A stretch of DNA of 64,000 bases from Pantoea sp. GD03673 (GCF_029844725.1 NZ_JAOCKJ010000003.1:186001-250000); one strand, 5' to 3'; shown: positions 23,411 to 32,287, numbered from the stretch's first letter. The notes: generated by a model not told the origin, from the letters alone. Program-made: numbers and translations.

Positions 23411-25025
23411 TGATATCCACCAGCTGGAGCAGGAGCAGCCCGAAGCGCGCTCCGCTCAGGAGGTTTCGCCGCTGCAGCCCCTGCGCCAGCCGGTGTTTCG
23501 CATGCTGTGGATTGCCACGGTGGTCTCCAATATCGGTTCATGGATGAACGATGTGGGCGTGAACTGGAGCATGCTGACGTTAAGTGCCGATCCGCTGGCC
23601 GTGGCGCTGGTGCAGGCAGCCAGCAGTCTGCCGATGTTTCTGTTTGCACTGCCGTCCGGCGTGATGGCGGATATTGTTGACCGGCGCAAATATCTGCTGT
23701 TTTCTCAGCTCTGGACGTTTATCGCCGCCAGCGGGCTGACGGTGCTGGCCTGGACCGGCCATGTCACACCCGACGTGCTGCTCATCGCCGCCTTTTTGCT
23801 GAGTGCGGGTGCGGCCATGAGTTCGCCCCCCTTCCAGGCGATCGTGCCGGATCTGGTGACGAAACCGGAGCTGGGTCCTGCCATCGCGCTTAACTCGCTT
23901 GGCATTAATATCAGCCGTGCCATCGGACCGGCGCTGGGTGGCCTGATCCTCTCATTCACCGGCCCCTGGATGGTCTTCCTGCTCAATGCGTTGTCGGTGC
24001 TGGGCGTCACCTGGGTGCTCTACCGCTGGAAAGCAGAGCCGGGCATACAGCGACTTCCGCCCGAGCATTTCTTTCCGGCAGTCCGTGCCGGACTGCGCTA
24101 TGTACACGCGGCACCGGTATTGCGTAACGTCCTGGTGCGGACCTTCGCATTCTTCCTGTTCGGCAGCGCGGGCTGGGCACTGCTGCCGCTGGTAGCGCGT
24201 CGGGAGCTCGGTCTGGGCCCAGGCGGGTATGGCATTATGCTGGCCTGCATCGGCGTCGGCGCGATAACCGGCGCGGTGCTGCTGCCGCGCCTGCGTCGTC
24301 GCCTGAGTTCCGATCGCCTGATGGTGCTCGCCAGTCTCATCTTTGCCCTGACCATGCTGTCGCTGGCCTTTGTACGGCACTTCTGGCTGCTGAATGCGTG
24401 TCAATTCCTGACCGGTTTTTCCTGGATCGCGGTGCTCTCAACCCTCAACCTTGGCGCACAGCGCAGTGCCGCAAAGTGGGTAAAAGCGCGTGCGCTGGCG
24501 GTATATCTGACGGTGTTTTTTGGCTCCATGACCGCAGGCAGTGCGCTCTGGGGACAGGTCGCTTCGCATTTCAGCATTCCGCTGTCGCTCTGCATCGCAG
24601 CGCTGGGTATGGTGCTGGCCAGCAGCACCGTCTGGCGCTGGCGGCTCGATCAGGACCCCGATCTCAATCTTGACATGATCGGTGATGGCCTCAGCGTGCC
24701 TGCGCTGGCTATCCGTCACGAACGCGGGCCGGTCCGGGTAAATTACGAATATCGGATTATGCTTGATGATGCACATGCCTTTACGGTGTGTATGCAGGAT
24801 ATGCGGCGGGTCAGACGCCGTGGGGGTGCCATTAACTGGTCACTTTATGAAGATATTATGCAGCCCGGCATCTTCGTTGAGACGTTTGTGGTTGATTCCT
24901 GGGTCGGGCATCTGCGTCAGATAGAACGCTATACCATTAACGACAAAAAAATAGAGCAGCGGGTTTTCGCCTTCCATCAGGGCGAGAATTTACCTGAGGT
25001 TCGCTATCTGGTGGCGCCAGTGTGA
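23397..25025 (+). CDS. MFS_3-type exporter with soluble C-terminal domain
   Basis: The 542-residue protein has a 12-helix MFS domain of the EntS/MFS_3 group (residues 25-420; loop motif GVMADIVDRRKYL). A C-terminal cytoplasmic domain of about 100 residues (VNYEYRIMLDDAHAFTVCMQ, GIFVETFVVDSWVGHLRQ) resembles the extra domain often fused to this group, with an ABM-like ferredoxin fold. It probably exports a product or toxic substrate of the enzymes around it. Its start overlaps DoxX by 14 nt. Confidence 0.85.
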   Translation: MAQVNDIHQLEQEQPEARSAQEVSPLQPLRQPVFRMLWIATVVSNIGSWMNDVGVNWSMLTLSADPLAVALVQAASSLPMFLFALPSGVMADIVDRRKYLLFSQLWTFIAASGLTVLAWTGHVTPDVLLIAAFLLSAGAAMSSPPFQAIVPDLVTKPELGPAIALNSLGINISRAIGPALGGLILSFTGPWMVFLLNALSVLGVTWVLYRWKAEPGIQRLPPEHFFPAVRAGLRYVHAAPVLRNVLVRTFAFFLFGSAGWALLPLVARRELGLGPGGYGIMLACIGVGAITGAVLLPRLRRRLSSDRLMVLASLIFALTMLSLAFVRHFWLLNACQFLTGFSWIAVLSTLNLGAQRSAAKWVKARALAVYLTVFFGSMTAGSALWGQVASHFSIPLSLCIAALGMVLASSTVWRWRLDQDPDLNLDMIGDGLSVPALAIRHERGPVRVNYEYRIMLDDAHAFTVCMQDMRRVRRRGGAINWSLYEDIMQPGIFVETFVVDSWVGHLRQIERYTINDKKIEQRVFAFHQGENLPEVRYLVAPV

Positions 25026-25075
25026 CTGGCGCAATACCATCTTTACATCCATCACGTCATACAGAGGGCAATACT

Positions 25076-25897
25076 ATGAGCACCTTTAAAACGACCGACG
25101 GCACACAGATCTACTTCAAAGACTGGGGCACCGGTAAACCTGTGTTGTTCAGCCACGGCTGGCCGCTGGATGCCGATATGTGGGACAGCCAGATGAAATT
25201 CCTGGCCGATAACGGCTATCGGGTCATTGCATTTGACCGTCGCGGATTTGGTCGCTCTGATCAGCCCTGGATCGGTAATAACTACGATACCTTCGCGTCG
25301 GATATCAACGATTTGATCACGCACCTCGACCTGCAGAACGTCACGCTGGTCGGGTTTTCGATGGGTGGCGGCGACGTCACGCGCTACATCGGCAGCTACG
25401 GCAGCGATCGCGTCGCGGCGCTGGTGCTGCTCGGTGCCGTCACGCCTATCTTTGGTAAGACGGCAGACTACCCGCAGGGTGTCGATATGTCGGTGTTCGA
25501 GGGCATTCGTGATGGTCTGCTTAAGGATCGTGCGCAGTTTATTAAAGAGTTTGCCACGCCGTTTTATGGCACCAATGCCGGTCAGACCGTTTCAGATGGC
25601 GTGATGACGCAGACGCTGAATATCGCGCTGCTGGCTTCCCTGAAGAGCACGGTCGATTGTGTTACCGCCTTCGCGGAGACCGATTTCCGTGCGGACGTCG
25701 CGAAAGTGAACGTGCCGACGCTGGTGATTCATGGCAGTAACGACCAGATCGTGCCGTTTGAATCCACCGGCAAAGTGGCGGCAGAGATGATTGAAGGGGC
25801 TGAGCTGAAGGTTTATGACAATGCGCCGCATGGTTTCGCCGTCACGCATCAGGATCAGCTGAATCAGGATCTGCTGGCGTTCTTAAACGCGCAGTGA
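25076..25897 (+). CDS. Non-haem chloroperoxidase-like alpha/beta hydrolase
   Basis: ATG 25076 (MSTFKTT) follows AGAGGG. The 273-residue protein has the classic triad of the Cpo/esterase family: Ser95 in GFSMGGGD, Asp in GSNDQIVP and His in NAPHGFA, with the oxyanion HGWPL. Such proteins hydrolyse esters and show perhydrolase (peracid-forming) activity in the presence of peroxide. It closes the amidohydrolase-DoxX-MFS operon 50 nt after the MFS stop and is followed by a strong terminator. True substrate unknown. Confidence 0.88.
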   Translation: MSTFKTTDGTQIYFKDWGTGKPVLFSHGWPLDADMWDSQMKFLADNGYRVIAFDRRGFGRSDQPWIGNNYDTFASDINDLITHLDLQNVTLVGFSMGGGDVTRYIGSYGSDRVAALVLLGAVTPIFGKTADYPQGVDMSVFEGIRDGLLKDRAQFIKEFATPFYGTNAGQTVSDGVMTQTLNIALLASLKSTVDCVTAFAETDFRADVAKVNVPTLVIHGSNDQIVPFESTGKVAAEMIEGAELKVYDNAPHGFAVTHQDQLNQDLLAFLNAQ

Positions 25898-25920
25898 TGC
25901 GCGCGGAAACGGCCCTGAAC

Positions 25921-25957
25921 AAAAATGGCGCGGTGGAAACCGCGCCGTTTTCATTTT
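25921..25957. terminator. Bidirectional rho-independent terminator
   Basis: GGCGCGGT (25927-25934), a GGAA loop and ACCGCGCC (25939-25946) are followed by GTTTTCATTTT on the + strand, with AAAAAT on the other side. It ends the rightward hydrolase operon and the leftward pirin gene, whose stop codon lies at its edge. Confidence 0.8.
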
Positions 25958-26681
25958 AGCGGGTAGGATGATTCACTTCATTTGGCCGCAGGTCGAACAA
26001 CAGCACCTCTGCCCCGTCACCGTGACTGAATGACAGCGTTTTCTCATCGCGCACCCGCGCACCGTCTCCGGCATTAAATTGCAGGCCGTTGACGCTGACA
26101 CTGCCCCGCGCCACATGAATATACGCATAGCGATCGTCCGGCAGAGTGATTGTCTGCTGCTCATCACCCTGGAACAGGCCCGCATAAATGCGAATATCCT
26201 GACGCACCCGCAATGCGCCGTTTTCCCCTTCCGGCGAAATAATCAGTCGCAGATTACCGCGTTTATCCGCTTCGCTGACGGAGATCTGCTGGTAGCCGGG
26301 AGGCGTATTTTTCTCGGCGGGCACCACCCAGATTTGCAGGAAATGAACGCCCTCCGTGCCGGAGTGGTTGAACTCGCTGTGGGTAACACCGCTGCCCGCA
26401 CTCATCAGCTGCACATCGCCGGGAACAATCACCGAGCCGGTTCCCATTGAGTCTTTGTGCTCCAGCGCCCCCGCCAGCACATAGGAGATAATCTCCATAT
26501 TGCTGTGCGGGTGAGCCCCAAAACCCCGCCCTTTGGCGACACGATCATCATTGATCACCAGCAGATCGGAAAAGCCTGCCTGGTCTGGGTCCCAGTAGTT
26601 TGCAAAAGAGAAGGTGTGACGTGAATGCAGCCAGCCGTGATCGCCCACGCCGCGTTGCTCTGACAATCTTTGCTCAATCAT
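25956..26681 (-). CDS. Pirin-family protein (YhhW-like)
   Basis: ATG 26681 (MIEQRLS) has AAGGGG upstream and was preferred to the longer frame. The 241-residue bicupin shows the pirin metal site HPHSNMEIISYV with His and Glu ligands plus a later His in SGVTHSEFNHS. YhhW and human pirin oxidise quercetin; other pirins modulate regulators. The gene stands alone between the terminator and the LacI regulator. Confidence 0.87.
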   Translation of the reverse strand: MIEQRLSEQRGVGDHGWLHSRHTFSFANYWDPDQAGFSDLLVINDDRVAKGRGFGAHPHSNMEIISYVLAGALEHKDSMGTGSVIVPGDVQLMSAGSGVTHSEFNHSGTEGVHFLQIWVVPAEKNTPPGYQQISVSEADKRGNLRLIISPEGENGALRVRQDIRIYAGLFQGDEQQTITLPDDRYAYIHVARGSVSVNGLQFNAGDGARVRDEKTLSFSHGDGAEVLLFDLRPNEVNHPTR

Positions 26682-26828
26682 ATTCTGCCCCTTCGTTGAT
26701 TCGGGAAGTGCGAATGCCCTTCGATGGAAACAGCATATAAGTAAACCTGACAGCCACACAATGCCGCGAAAAGGCAATCACTGTCGCATTCTGGTAGACA
26801 ATTAAGCGCGGGATGGGGGATTACACTG

Positions 26829-27809
26829 TCAGCTGCTGGCACGCACCACCAGCTCACCCGGCATGATCACGCACTGGGAAGGGGCGTCGGGCCGGGCAAT
26901 TTTTTGCAGGACCAGTTCACAGGCCCGGCGGCCTATCTCTTTTGAGGGCTGCGCCAGGGTTGTCAGCGGGGGCGATACCATCTCAGCCAGTTCACTGCCG
27001 TCGAATCCCACCACGGCAATATCCTCAGGAATCCGCAGATTCGCCTGCTGAATCGCCGCCATCGCACCGGCTGCCAGCGTATCGGAAACGGCAAACACCG
27101 CGTCAGGCCGCTGCTCGCCCGCCAGCAGCTGATTCATGGCGGCTTTACCAGCGCTGAAGCTCAGCTCACTGGCATACGCAATCGCCTGCCACGCCAGGCG
27201 CTGTGCTGTAAGCTGTTGTGCATAGCCCGCCTGACGCAGGCGGGCATACCGGTAGCTGAGATCGTGATTGATCAGGGCGATACGCTGACGTCCCCGCCCG
27301 GCCAGATACTGCACCACTGACTGTGCAGCTGCGTCATCATCAATGCCAACGCAGGAGACCTGGCCAGTGTCATCATGTTCGGCACACTGAACCCAGGGGG
27401 CTGCACCTATCCGCTGGCTCAGCTCCGGCAGTTTGCTGAAGGCATCCATCGTAATAATGCCATCCACCATTTTGCCGGAAAGCAGTTGCAGGCTGGAGCG
27501 GGAACGTTCTGTATCCGCCCCCGAATTACACAACAGGATGCGATAGCCATTTTTCTCAGCGTGGGCCTCAATGCCCTTAACCACCTCGGCGCAAAAGGGG
27601 TTGGAGATATCTGAAACCAGCACCAGAATCATCGAGCTGCGCGCCGTACGAAGCTGGCGTGCCAGCAGGTTGGGCTGATAGTGGCTCTCTTCAATTGCCG
27701 CGAGCACCTTCTGACGGTTAGCCGGTTTTACGCTGTCGCTGTTATTCAACACCCGTGAAACTGTGGCAACTGAAACACCCGCCATCCGGGCGATGTTCTG
27801 AATTGACAT
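26829..27809 (-). CDS. LacI-family transcriptional regulator
   Basis: The 326-residue protein starts with a LacI helix-turn-helix (IQNIARMAGVSVATVSRVLN) and hinge (NLLARQLRTARS), followed by a periplasmic-binding-protein-like sensor domain (residues 60-326). It is most like CytR-type members. It follows the TIM-barrel and MFS genes in the same direction (64-nt gap) and probably controls them through the two GTAATCGATTAC sites at 30.2 kb. The effector is unknown, presumably the transported sugar or nucleoside. Confidence 0.9.
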   Translation of the reverse strand: MSIQNIARMAGVSVATVSRVLNNSDSVKPANRQKVLAAIEESHYQPNLLARQLRTARSSMILVLVSDISNPFCAEVVKGIEAHAEKNGYRILLCNSGADTERSRSSLQLLSGKMVDGIITMDAFSKLPELSQRIGAAPWVQCAEHDDTGQVSCVGIDDDAAAQSVVQYLAGRGRQRIALINHDLSYRYARLRQAGYAQQLTAQRLAWQAIAYASELSFSAGKAAMNQLLAGEQRPDAVFAVSDTLAAGAMAAIQQANLRIPEDIAVVGFDGSELAEMVSPPLTTLAQPSKEIGRRACELVLQKIARPDAPSQCVIMPGELVVRASS

Positions 27810-27873
27810 AACGATCCCTCTGTTTTAATTCCTGTGAAGCCCACACAGCGTTCCGCTGATTCCACGCTGTCCC

Positions 27874-28938
27874 TCAGGCGTCGCACTCCAGACCCAGCTG
27901 ACGGCGTACTGATGGGGCGTTCTCTGTTGACGCAGCAAAATCATCAAAAGCGCGATCGGCCACCGGGATGATATGCCGACGGATAAATTCTGCGCCCTCA
28001 CGCGCCCCCGTTTCGCCCTCCTTCAGGCAGCACTCCCACTCCAGCACCGCCCAGCCGTCAAAGTCATACTGCGCCAGCTTGCTGAAGATGCGGCTGAAGT
28101 CGATCTGCCCGTCGCCCGGTGAGCGAAAGCGTCCGGCACGTGCCAGCCAGGGCTGATAACCGCCATACACGCCGCTGCGCCCGTTCATCTGATATTCGGC
28201 ATCCTTAACGTGAAAGGCTTTGATGCGGGAATGATAGAGGTCGATGAACTGCAGATAATCGATGTGTTGCAGCAGCAGGTGGCTGGGATCAAACAGGATA
28301 TTGCAGCGCGGATGGTCATTCACCTCCGTCAGAAAACGCTCAAACGTGACACCGTCATGCAGGTCTTCGCCGGGGTGAATCTCATAGCAGAGGTCAACGC
28401 CGTGATGATCAAACACGTCCAGAACCGGCAGCCAGCGCCGTGCCAGCGTGGTAAATGCCTCACGGAACATCGCTTCATGATGCGGGGGCCAGGGGTAAAA
28501 CCAGGGCCACGCGAGCGAGCCGGAAAAAGTGGCGTGTGCGCGCAGACCGAGTTTTTCCGAGGCCGCTGCCGCCCGCTTCAACGTGGCGATAGCCCAGTCG
28601 GTGCGCCGGGCGGGATCGCCTCGCAAGGCCGCCGGGGCAAAATTATCAAATGCGAGGTCGTACGCCGGGTTCACCGCCACCAGCTGACCTTCAAGATGGG
28701 TGGACAGTTCGCTGATCTCCAGCCCGAAACCGGCCAGGGTGCCCCGCACCTCGTCGCAGTAAGTCTGGCTGACCGCGGCCTTTTCCAGGTCGAAAATAGC
28801 GGGCTGGTGACAGGGGACTTGCAGTGCCCGGTATCCCAGTCCTGTGGCCCATTCCGCCAGACCTGCCAGCGTGTTAAAAGGCGGCTCGGTGGTGATAAAC
28901 TGCGACAGAAAGATGCCTGGTCCCTTAACTGTTTTCAT
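27874..28938 (-). CDS. Sugar phosphate isomerase/epimerase (TIM barrel, AP-endonuclease-2 fold)
   Basis: The 354-residue protein has metal-binding positions typical of xylose-isomerase-like barrels: Glu in CYEIHPG, Asp-His in LFDPSHL, His in FHVKDAE and Glu in VLEWEC. Starting at ATG 28938 (MKTVKGP) gives a CGGAGT ribosome site. The family converts keto-sugars, inosose-like or 3-keto-glycoside compounds. With the MFS permease and LacI regulator it forms a small sugar-use unit; the substrate is not evident. Confidence 0.85.
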   Translation of the reverse strand: MKTVKGPGIFLSQFITTEPPFNTLAGLAEWATGLGYRALQVPCHQPAIFDLEKAAVSQTYCDEVRGTLAGFGLEISELSTHLEGQLVAVNPAYDLAFDNFAPAALRGDPARRTDWAIATLKRAAAASEKLGLRAHATFSGSLAWPWFYPWPPHHEAMFREAFTTLARRWLPVLDVFDHHGVDLCYEIHPGEDLHDGVTFERFLTEVNDHPRCNILFDPSHLLLQHIDYLQFIDLYHSRIKAFHVKDAEYQMNGRSGVYGGYQPWLARAGRFRSPGDGQIDFSRIFSKLAQYDFDGWAVLEWECCLKEGETGAREGAEFIRRHIIPVADRAFDDFAASTENAPSVRRQLGLECDA

Positions 28939-28963
28939 CAGTAACTCCGGGGTTCCGCAACCG

Positions 28964-30190
28964 TTAATCACGGTATTTAAACGAGAAGAAGAAAAGCATC
29001 GCAATCAGCGCGGCCGCAACGGCGGGGATCCACCAGAACAGTGCCCAGCTCTGCGCGCTGACCTGACCGGCTACCAGCTGGTTATAGAGCGCCCCGGAGA
29101 TTTGCGATCCCAGCAGCATGCCCACGCCGTAGGTGAACATCACCACCATGCTCTGTGCCTGACCTTTTACCTTTTCACCGGCAACGCGATCGGTGTAGAT
29201 AAAGCCCACCACAAAGAAAAAGTCATAGCAGATGCCATGCAGCAGAATGCCGAGGTAGATTAGCGTGCGCGTCTCATCACTCATGCCCAGCGCAAACAGG
29301 GCATAGCGGACAAACCACGCCGTCATGCCAGTCAGCAGCATGTACTTCACGCCCAGACGGCGAAACAGCAGCGGGATAATCAGCATAAAGGCAATTTCAG
29401 ACATCTGACCCAGCGACATCAGCGTACTCACTTCGCGGATACCGGCATCGGCCAGCCAGGAGGCCGTAAAGGCGTAATAGGTGCCGAGGGGTATTGAGAT
29501 CAGGGTGGCACACAGCGCAAAGATCATGAAATGCCGCAGGCGCAGCAGCGCGAAGGCGTCGGCACAGAAGAGATCGCGGAGTTTTAACGGCGAGCCCTTA
29601 GCCGGTGCCGGGGTGTGTGGCAGCGTCAGGCTGTAGAGGGCAAGCAGGACCGAACAGAGTGCCGCCAGCTGGAACACCGCCACGCTGTCTGCAATGCCGG
29701 TGACGCCGATAAAGATTCCCGCCACAATCCAGCCGATGGTGCCGAAGACCCTGACGATGGGAAAACTCAGTCTGCTGGCAAGGCTGTGAAAAGCGATATT
29801 ATTCGAAAGCGCCAGCGTCGGCATAAAGCAGAGCGTATAGCCAAATAACAGCGCAATCAGCAGCGCCCCATTTTCTGGGATCAGCGCCTGAGGCACAAAC
29901 CAGAGCATCGCTGCGCCCGCCAGATTCATCACCGCCATGACTTTCTGCGAGGCAAAAAAGCGATCCACCAGCATGCCGAGCACAAACGGCGAGAGGATGG
30001 ACGCGACAGGACCGGCCGAAAACGCATCCCCAATCAGCAACGGCATGTTGTGACGGGTCATCACCAGCCCCAGCGTGACCGACCAGCTGCCCCAGATAAA
30101 GAACTGCATAAACATCATCAGAGAAAGACGCGGCACCAGTAGCTTATGCTGCACCCGCTGACCTGCACTCTCCTGCACCGTTGCAATCAT
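28964..30190 (-). CDS. NupG/XapB-like nucleoside or sugar:H+ symporter
   Basis: The 408-residue protein has 12 helices and the opening pattern of the nucleoside:H+ symporter family (LSLMMFMQFFIWGSWSVTLG). ATG 30190 (MIATVQ) has GAGG upstream. The family includes nucleoside permeases but also carriers of other glycosides, and the adjacent sugar isomerase hints at a sugar or glycoside. It is the first gene of the operon and lies behind two LacI-type operators. Confidence 0.84.
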   Translation of the reverse strand: MIATVQESAGQRVQHKLLVPRLSLMMFMQFFIWGSWSVTLGLVMTRHNMPLLIGDAFSAGPVASILSPFVLGMLVDRFFASQKVMAVMNLAGAAMLWFVPQALIPENGALLIALLFGYTLCFMPTLALSNNIAFHSLASRLSFPIVRVFGTIGWIVAGIFIGVTGIADSVAVFQLAALCSVLLALYSLTLPHTPAPAKGSPLKLRDLFCADAFALLRLRHFMIFALCATLISIPLGTYYAFTASWLADAGIREVSTLMSLGQMSEIAFMLIIPLLFRRLGVKYMLLTGMTAWFVRYALFALGMSDETRTLIYLGILLHGICYDFFFVVGFIYTDRVAGEKVKGQAQSMVVMFTYGVGMLLGSQISGALYNQLVAGQVSAQSWALFWWIPAVAAALIAMLFFFSFKYRD

Positions 30191-30207
30191 GGGAACCTCA
30201 CGAATAA

Positions 30208-30249
30208 GTAATCGATTACTTTCTGGATGAGTCAAAAGTAATCGATTAC
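30208..30249. promoter_or_regulatory. Two perfect LacI-type operators
   Basis: GTAATCGATTAC occurs at 30208-30219 and 30238-30249. Both are perfect 12-bp palindromes with the central CG typical of LacI/GalR operators, and their centres are 30 bp apart. They lie 17-59 bases upstream of the symporter start codon. The LacI-family protein at 26829 is the likely binder. Confidence 0.8.
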
Positions 30250-30335
30250 AACCGGGCTTTCTTTCGCCGCGATCACAGATTGTTAACCCTGCGTTATCAT
30301 CTTTTAAATGCCAGAGTCGGGATGCCGCGACAGGA

Positions 30336-31247
30336 TCAGGTCGTCATGTCCCCTACCCGCGCTTTACGAAAGCGGTAACGCTCATACAGCACCGAATAGA
30401 GGCCGCCCGTCACCACCAGCACCGCGCCGATGACCGTGGTAGTGGTCGGCAGGTTACCCAGCAACAGGTATCCCACCGCGACGGACCAGATAAGCGTCGT
30501 ATAGTCGAACGGGGCCAGCAACGAGGCTTCGGCATAGCGCAGGCTCAGGGTCATCAGAATCTGCGTGATGCCCCCCAGCAGCCCGCACCCAACGAGCAGC
30601 GCTATCTGATTTCCGTGCGGCATTTTCCAGCCGCCCGGCAGCGTGACCAGCGACGTTAACGCGGTGGTCACGGCGAACCAGAAGGCGATAGCGCCCGGCT
30701 TCTCTTTGCCGTTAAGAAACCGAATCTGGACCAGCGCGCAGGCGGTACAGAAGGCCGCCATCAGCGCCAGCAGAATGCCCGCCGAGGCAGAGAGTGAAAA
30801 CGTGACCTGACTCGTCAGCGAAAGGTGCCCGGAAAACATCACCAGAATGCCGCTGAACCCCGTAAAGACCGCCACCCAGCGAGAATGACGCACTTTTTCA
30901 CGCAGCAGCAGCGCCGCCAGCAGCACGGTAAACAGCGGCGCGGCATAGTTAATGGCGGTGGCATCGGTCAGGGAAATGTAGAGCAGCGACAGATAACTGA
31001 AATAAAGGCCGCCGGTTCCGGCCAGGCCGCGCACGAAGTGACCGCGAATATTGCGGGTGCGGATGCCATCCAGCACGCTGCCCTGAATGCGCAGCCAGAT
31101 TATCAGCGGGACCAGAGCCAGCAGCGAGCGGAAAAAAATTACTTCACCGACCGGAATGGCCCCATCCAGTCCTTTAACACAGGCCAGCATCAGCGTGGAG
31201 CTCAACGCAGCTGTGATCTTCATCGCTATGCCAGCGGACGCGTTCAT
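30336..31247 (-). CDS. DMT-superfamily (EamA) transporter
   Basis: The protein has about 303 residues and ten hydrophobic segments, with two EamA repeats (EVIFFRSLLALVPLIIW in the first, LAPFDYTTLIWSVAVGYLLLG in the second). EamA carriers export amino acids or other metabolites; the substrate cannot be told. ATG 31247 was chosen by alignment with typical EamA starts, but no strong ribosome site is visible and an upstream start at 31313 (MPVWSL) would add a hydrophobic stretch. It is a single gene. Confidence 0.82.
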   Translation of the reverse strand: MNASAGIAMKITAALSSTLMLACVKGLDGAIPVGEVIFFRSLLALVPLIIWLRIQGSVLDGIRTRNIRGHFVRGLAGTGGLYFSYLSLLYISLTDATAINYAAPLFTVLLAALLLREKVRHSRWVAVFTGFSGILVMFSGHLSLTSQVTFSLSASAGILLALMAAFCTACALVQIRFLNGKEKPGAIAFWFAVTTALTSLVTLPGGWKMPHGNQIALLVGCGLLGGITQILMTLSLRYAEASLLAPFDYTTLIWSVAVGYLLLGNLPTTTTVIGAVLVVTGGLYSVLYERYRFRKARVGDMTT

Positions 31248-31357
31248 ACGGTTTTTAATCTCAGTGGGGGAAATAAGCAGCAAAATCAGCAGACTCAGAC
31301 TCCATACTGGCATAATGCTGTGCAGCAATCTGCCGTGGTTGCGCCGCAGACGGCAGA

Positions 31358-31685
31358 TTATCTTTTTTTAGCGCCGCAGTTCGGCATGAAGAGGCATGTG
31401 GGTCCCTGTCCATGCTGGCAGACTCTGCGTGCTGCCCGGTTTACGGGCCGCGTCTCATAAGGAACGGGAGTCACCGATGATGCTGCGCCTGCAATGGCAG
31501 AACCTGTTGCAGCGCCTGTTGCAGCGCCTTTGATGCCACCAGGAGCCGCACCGGCTGCTACACCTTCAGGGCCACCTGCCCATCCCTGAAAACGCCTCCC
31601 TTACGGCACCTGCGCTGGCATGCACCACGCGCTGCATCGTGCGATACGCAAGAAGGACAGCCTCGCTCAAAGTGCGAATTCGCAT
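31358..31685 (-). pseudogene. Possible decayed small Gly/Ala-rich peptide gene (microcin-like?)
   Basis: On the minus strand an ATG at 31685 opens a 39-codon frame (MRIRTLSEAVLLAYRTMQ...) that stops at 31566. In a neighbouring frame the sequence goes on without stop to 31358 and reads Gly/Ala-rich (GVAAGAAPGGIKGAATGAA, GSAIAGAASSV). A single frameshift near 31575 would join them into about 110 residues. The composition and its place just after a small two-helix membrane protein recall class II microcin genes with an immunity gene upstream. There is no double-glycine leader site and no export genes nearby, so this is speculative. Confidence 0.25.
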
Positions 31686-31712
31686 GACCACCAGATGCCC
31701 TGCTCATTTCAC
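31361..31712. other. 350-base interval without an intact gene
   Basis: Apart from the broken Gly/Ala-rich frame on the minus strand, the interval contains a short tandem repeat, CTGTTGCAGCGC, around 31503-31530. No convincing complete gene was found. Confidence 0.4.
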
Positions 31713-31946
31713 TTAAGTCCCGCTCTCAATTTTTTGCTTTAAAATAAAGCGCTTGTGAATGACAGGCACGATCGCCATTGTTAAAAAAACATAGGCAACG
31801 ATGAGGCTGTACAGGGATCCTTCAGATACATCCAGCCTTCCACACATGATCCCCAGAGGAATACAGAGCAAAAGAAAGCCCCCCTCAATAAGCAAAAGTG
31901 AAAAAACGTTTTTCATGCGTGATGCGTTACGATTCTTTTTAATCAT
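31713..31946 (-). CDS. Small membrane protein of unknown function
   Basis: The product is 77 residues from ATG 31946 (MIKKNRN); starts at 31976 and 31916 are also possible because no site stands out. It has a basic N-terminus and two transmembrane helices (VFSLLLIEGGFLLLCIPLGI and LIVAYVFLTMAIVPVI) with a short basic tail. The shape resembles small immunity proteins of membrane-active bacteriocins, but many unrelated small membrane proteins look the same. It lies between the cold-shock gene terminator and the broken Gly/Ala-rich frame. Confidence 0.5.
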   Translation of the reverse strand: MIKKNRNASRMKNVFSLLLIEGGFLLLCIPLGIMCGRLDVSEGSLYSLIVAYVFLTMAIVPVIHKRFILKQKIESGT

Positions 31947-31972
31947 TATTCCGGCCTGCATATTATTGCAAC

Positions 31973-31999
31973 GCAAAAAACCCGCACAAGGCGGGTTCT
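31973..31999. terminator. Rho-independent terminator of the cold-shock gene
   Basis: AACCCGC / GCGGGTT with a 5-nt loop (31979-31997) is followed in the leftward direction by TTTTTT. It is about 75 bases after the csp stop. The + strand side also has CTTTTATT, so it may work both ways. Confidence 0.75.
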
Positions 32000-32074
32000 T
32001 TTATTATCAATTCAGGCTTAACTGCTCAGGCTGTTACCGTCATCGCGATCGTAAGCGTTATTGATAACAGAGGC

Positions 32075-32287
32075 TTACATAGGTACGACGTTTGCCGCTG
32101 AAGGACCTTTCGCGCCGTTTTCAATAGTGAATTCGACCTGCTGGCCTTCGTCCAGAGTTTTATAATCGTTGCTCTGGATGGCAGAGAAATGTACGAATAC
32201 ATCTTTGCTGCCGTCCTGAGGAGAGATAAAACCGAAGCCTTTACCCGCGTCAAACCATTTTACTAAACCAGTCATTTTACCAGACAT
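32075..32287 (-). CDS. Cold-shock-domain RNA chaperone (CspA family)
   Basis: This 70-residue single cold-shock domain has RNP1 (KGFGFI) and RNP2 (VFVHF) intact and the start [12 protein letters not shown] typical of CspC/CspE-like proteins. It binds single-stranded RNA and DNA and melts RNA structures. AAGGA lies 7 nt before ATG 32287. More than 400 bases without another gene precede it, as is common for csp genes with long leaders. Confidence 0.93.
   Translation of the reverse strand: MSGKMTGLVKWFDAGKGFGFISPQDGSKDVFVHFSAIQSNDYKTLDEGQQVEFTIENGAKGPSAANVVPM

Noticed and set aside
28210..28944. 244-codon + strand frame opposite the TIM-barrel isomerase
   Set aside because: The minus-strand product has all metal-binding positions of its family; the + strand frame has none and lacks a start site.
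31361..31712. Mobile-element remnant or CRISPR-like repeat from the CTGTTGCAGCGC copies
   Set aside because: Only two adjacent copies of a 12-mer, with no spacers, terminal inverted repeats or transposase traces.
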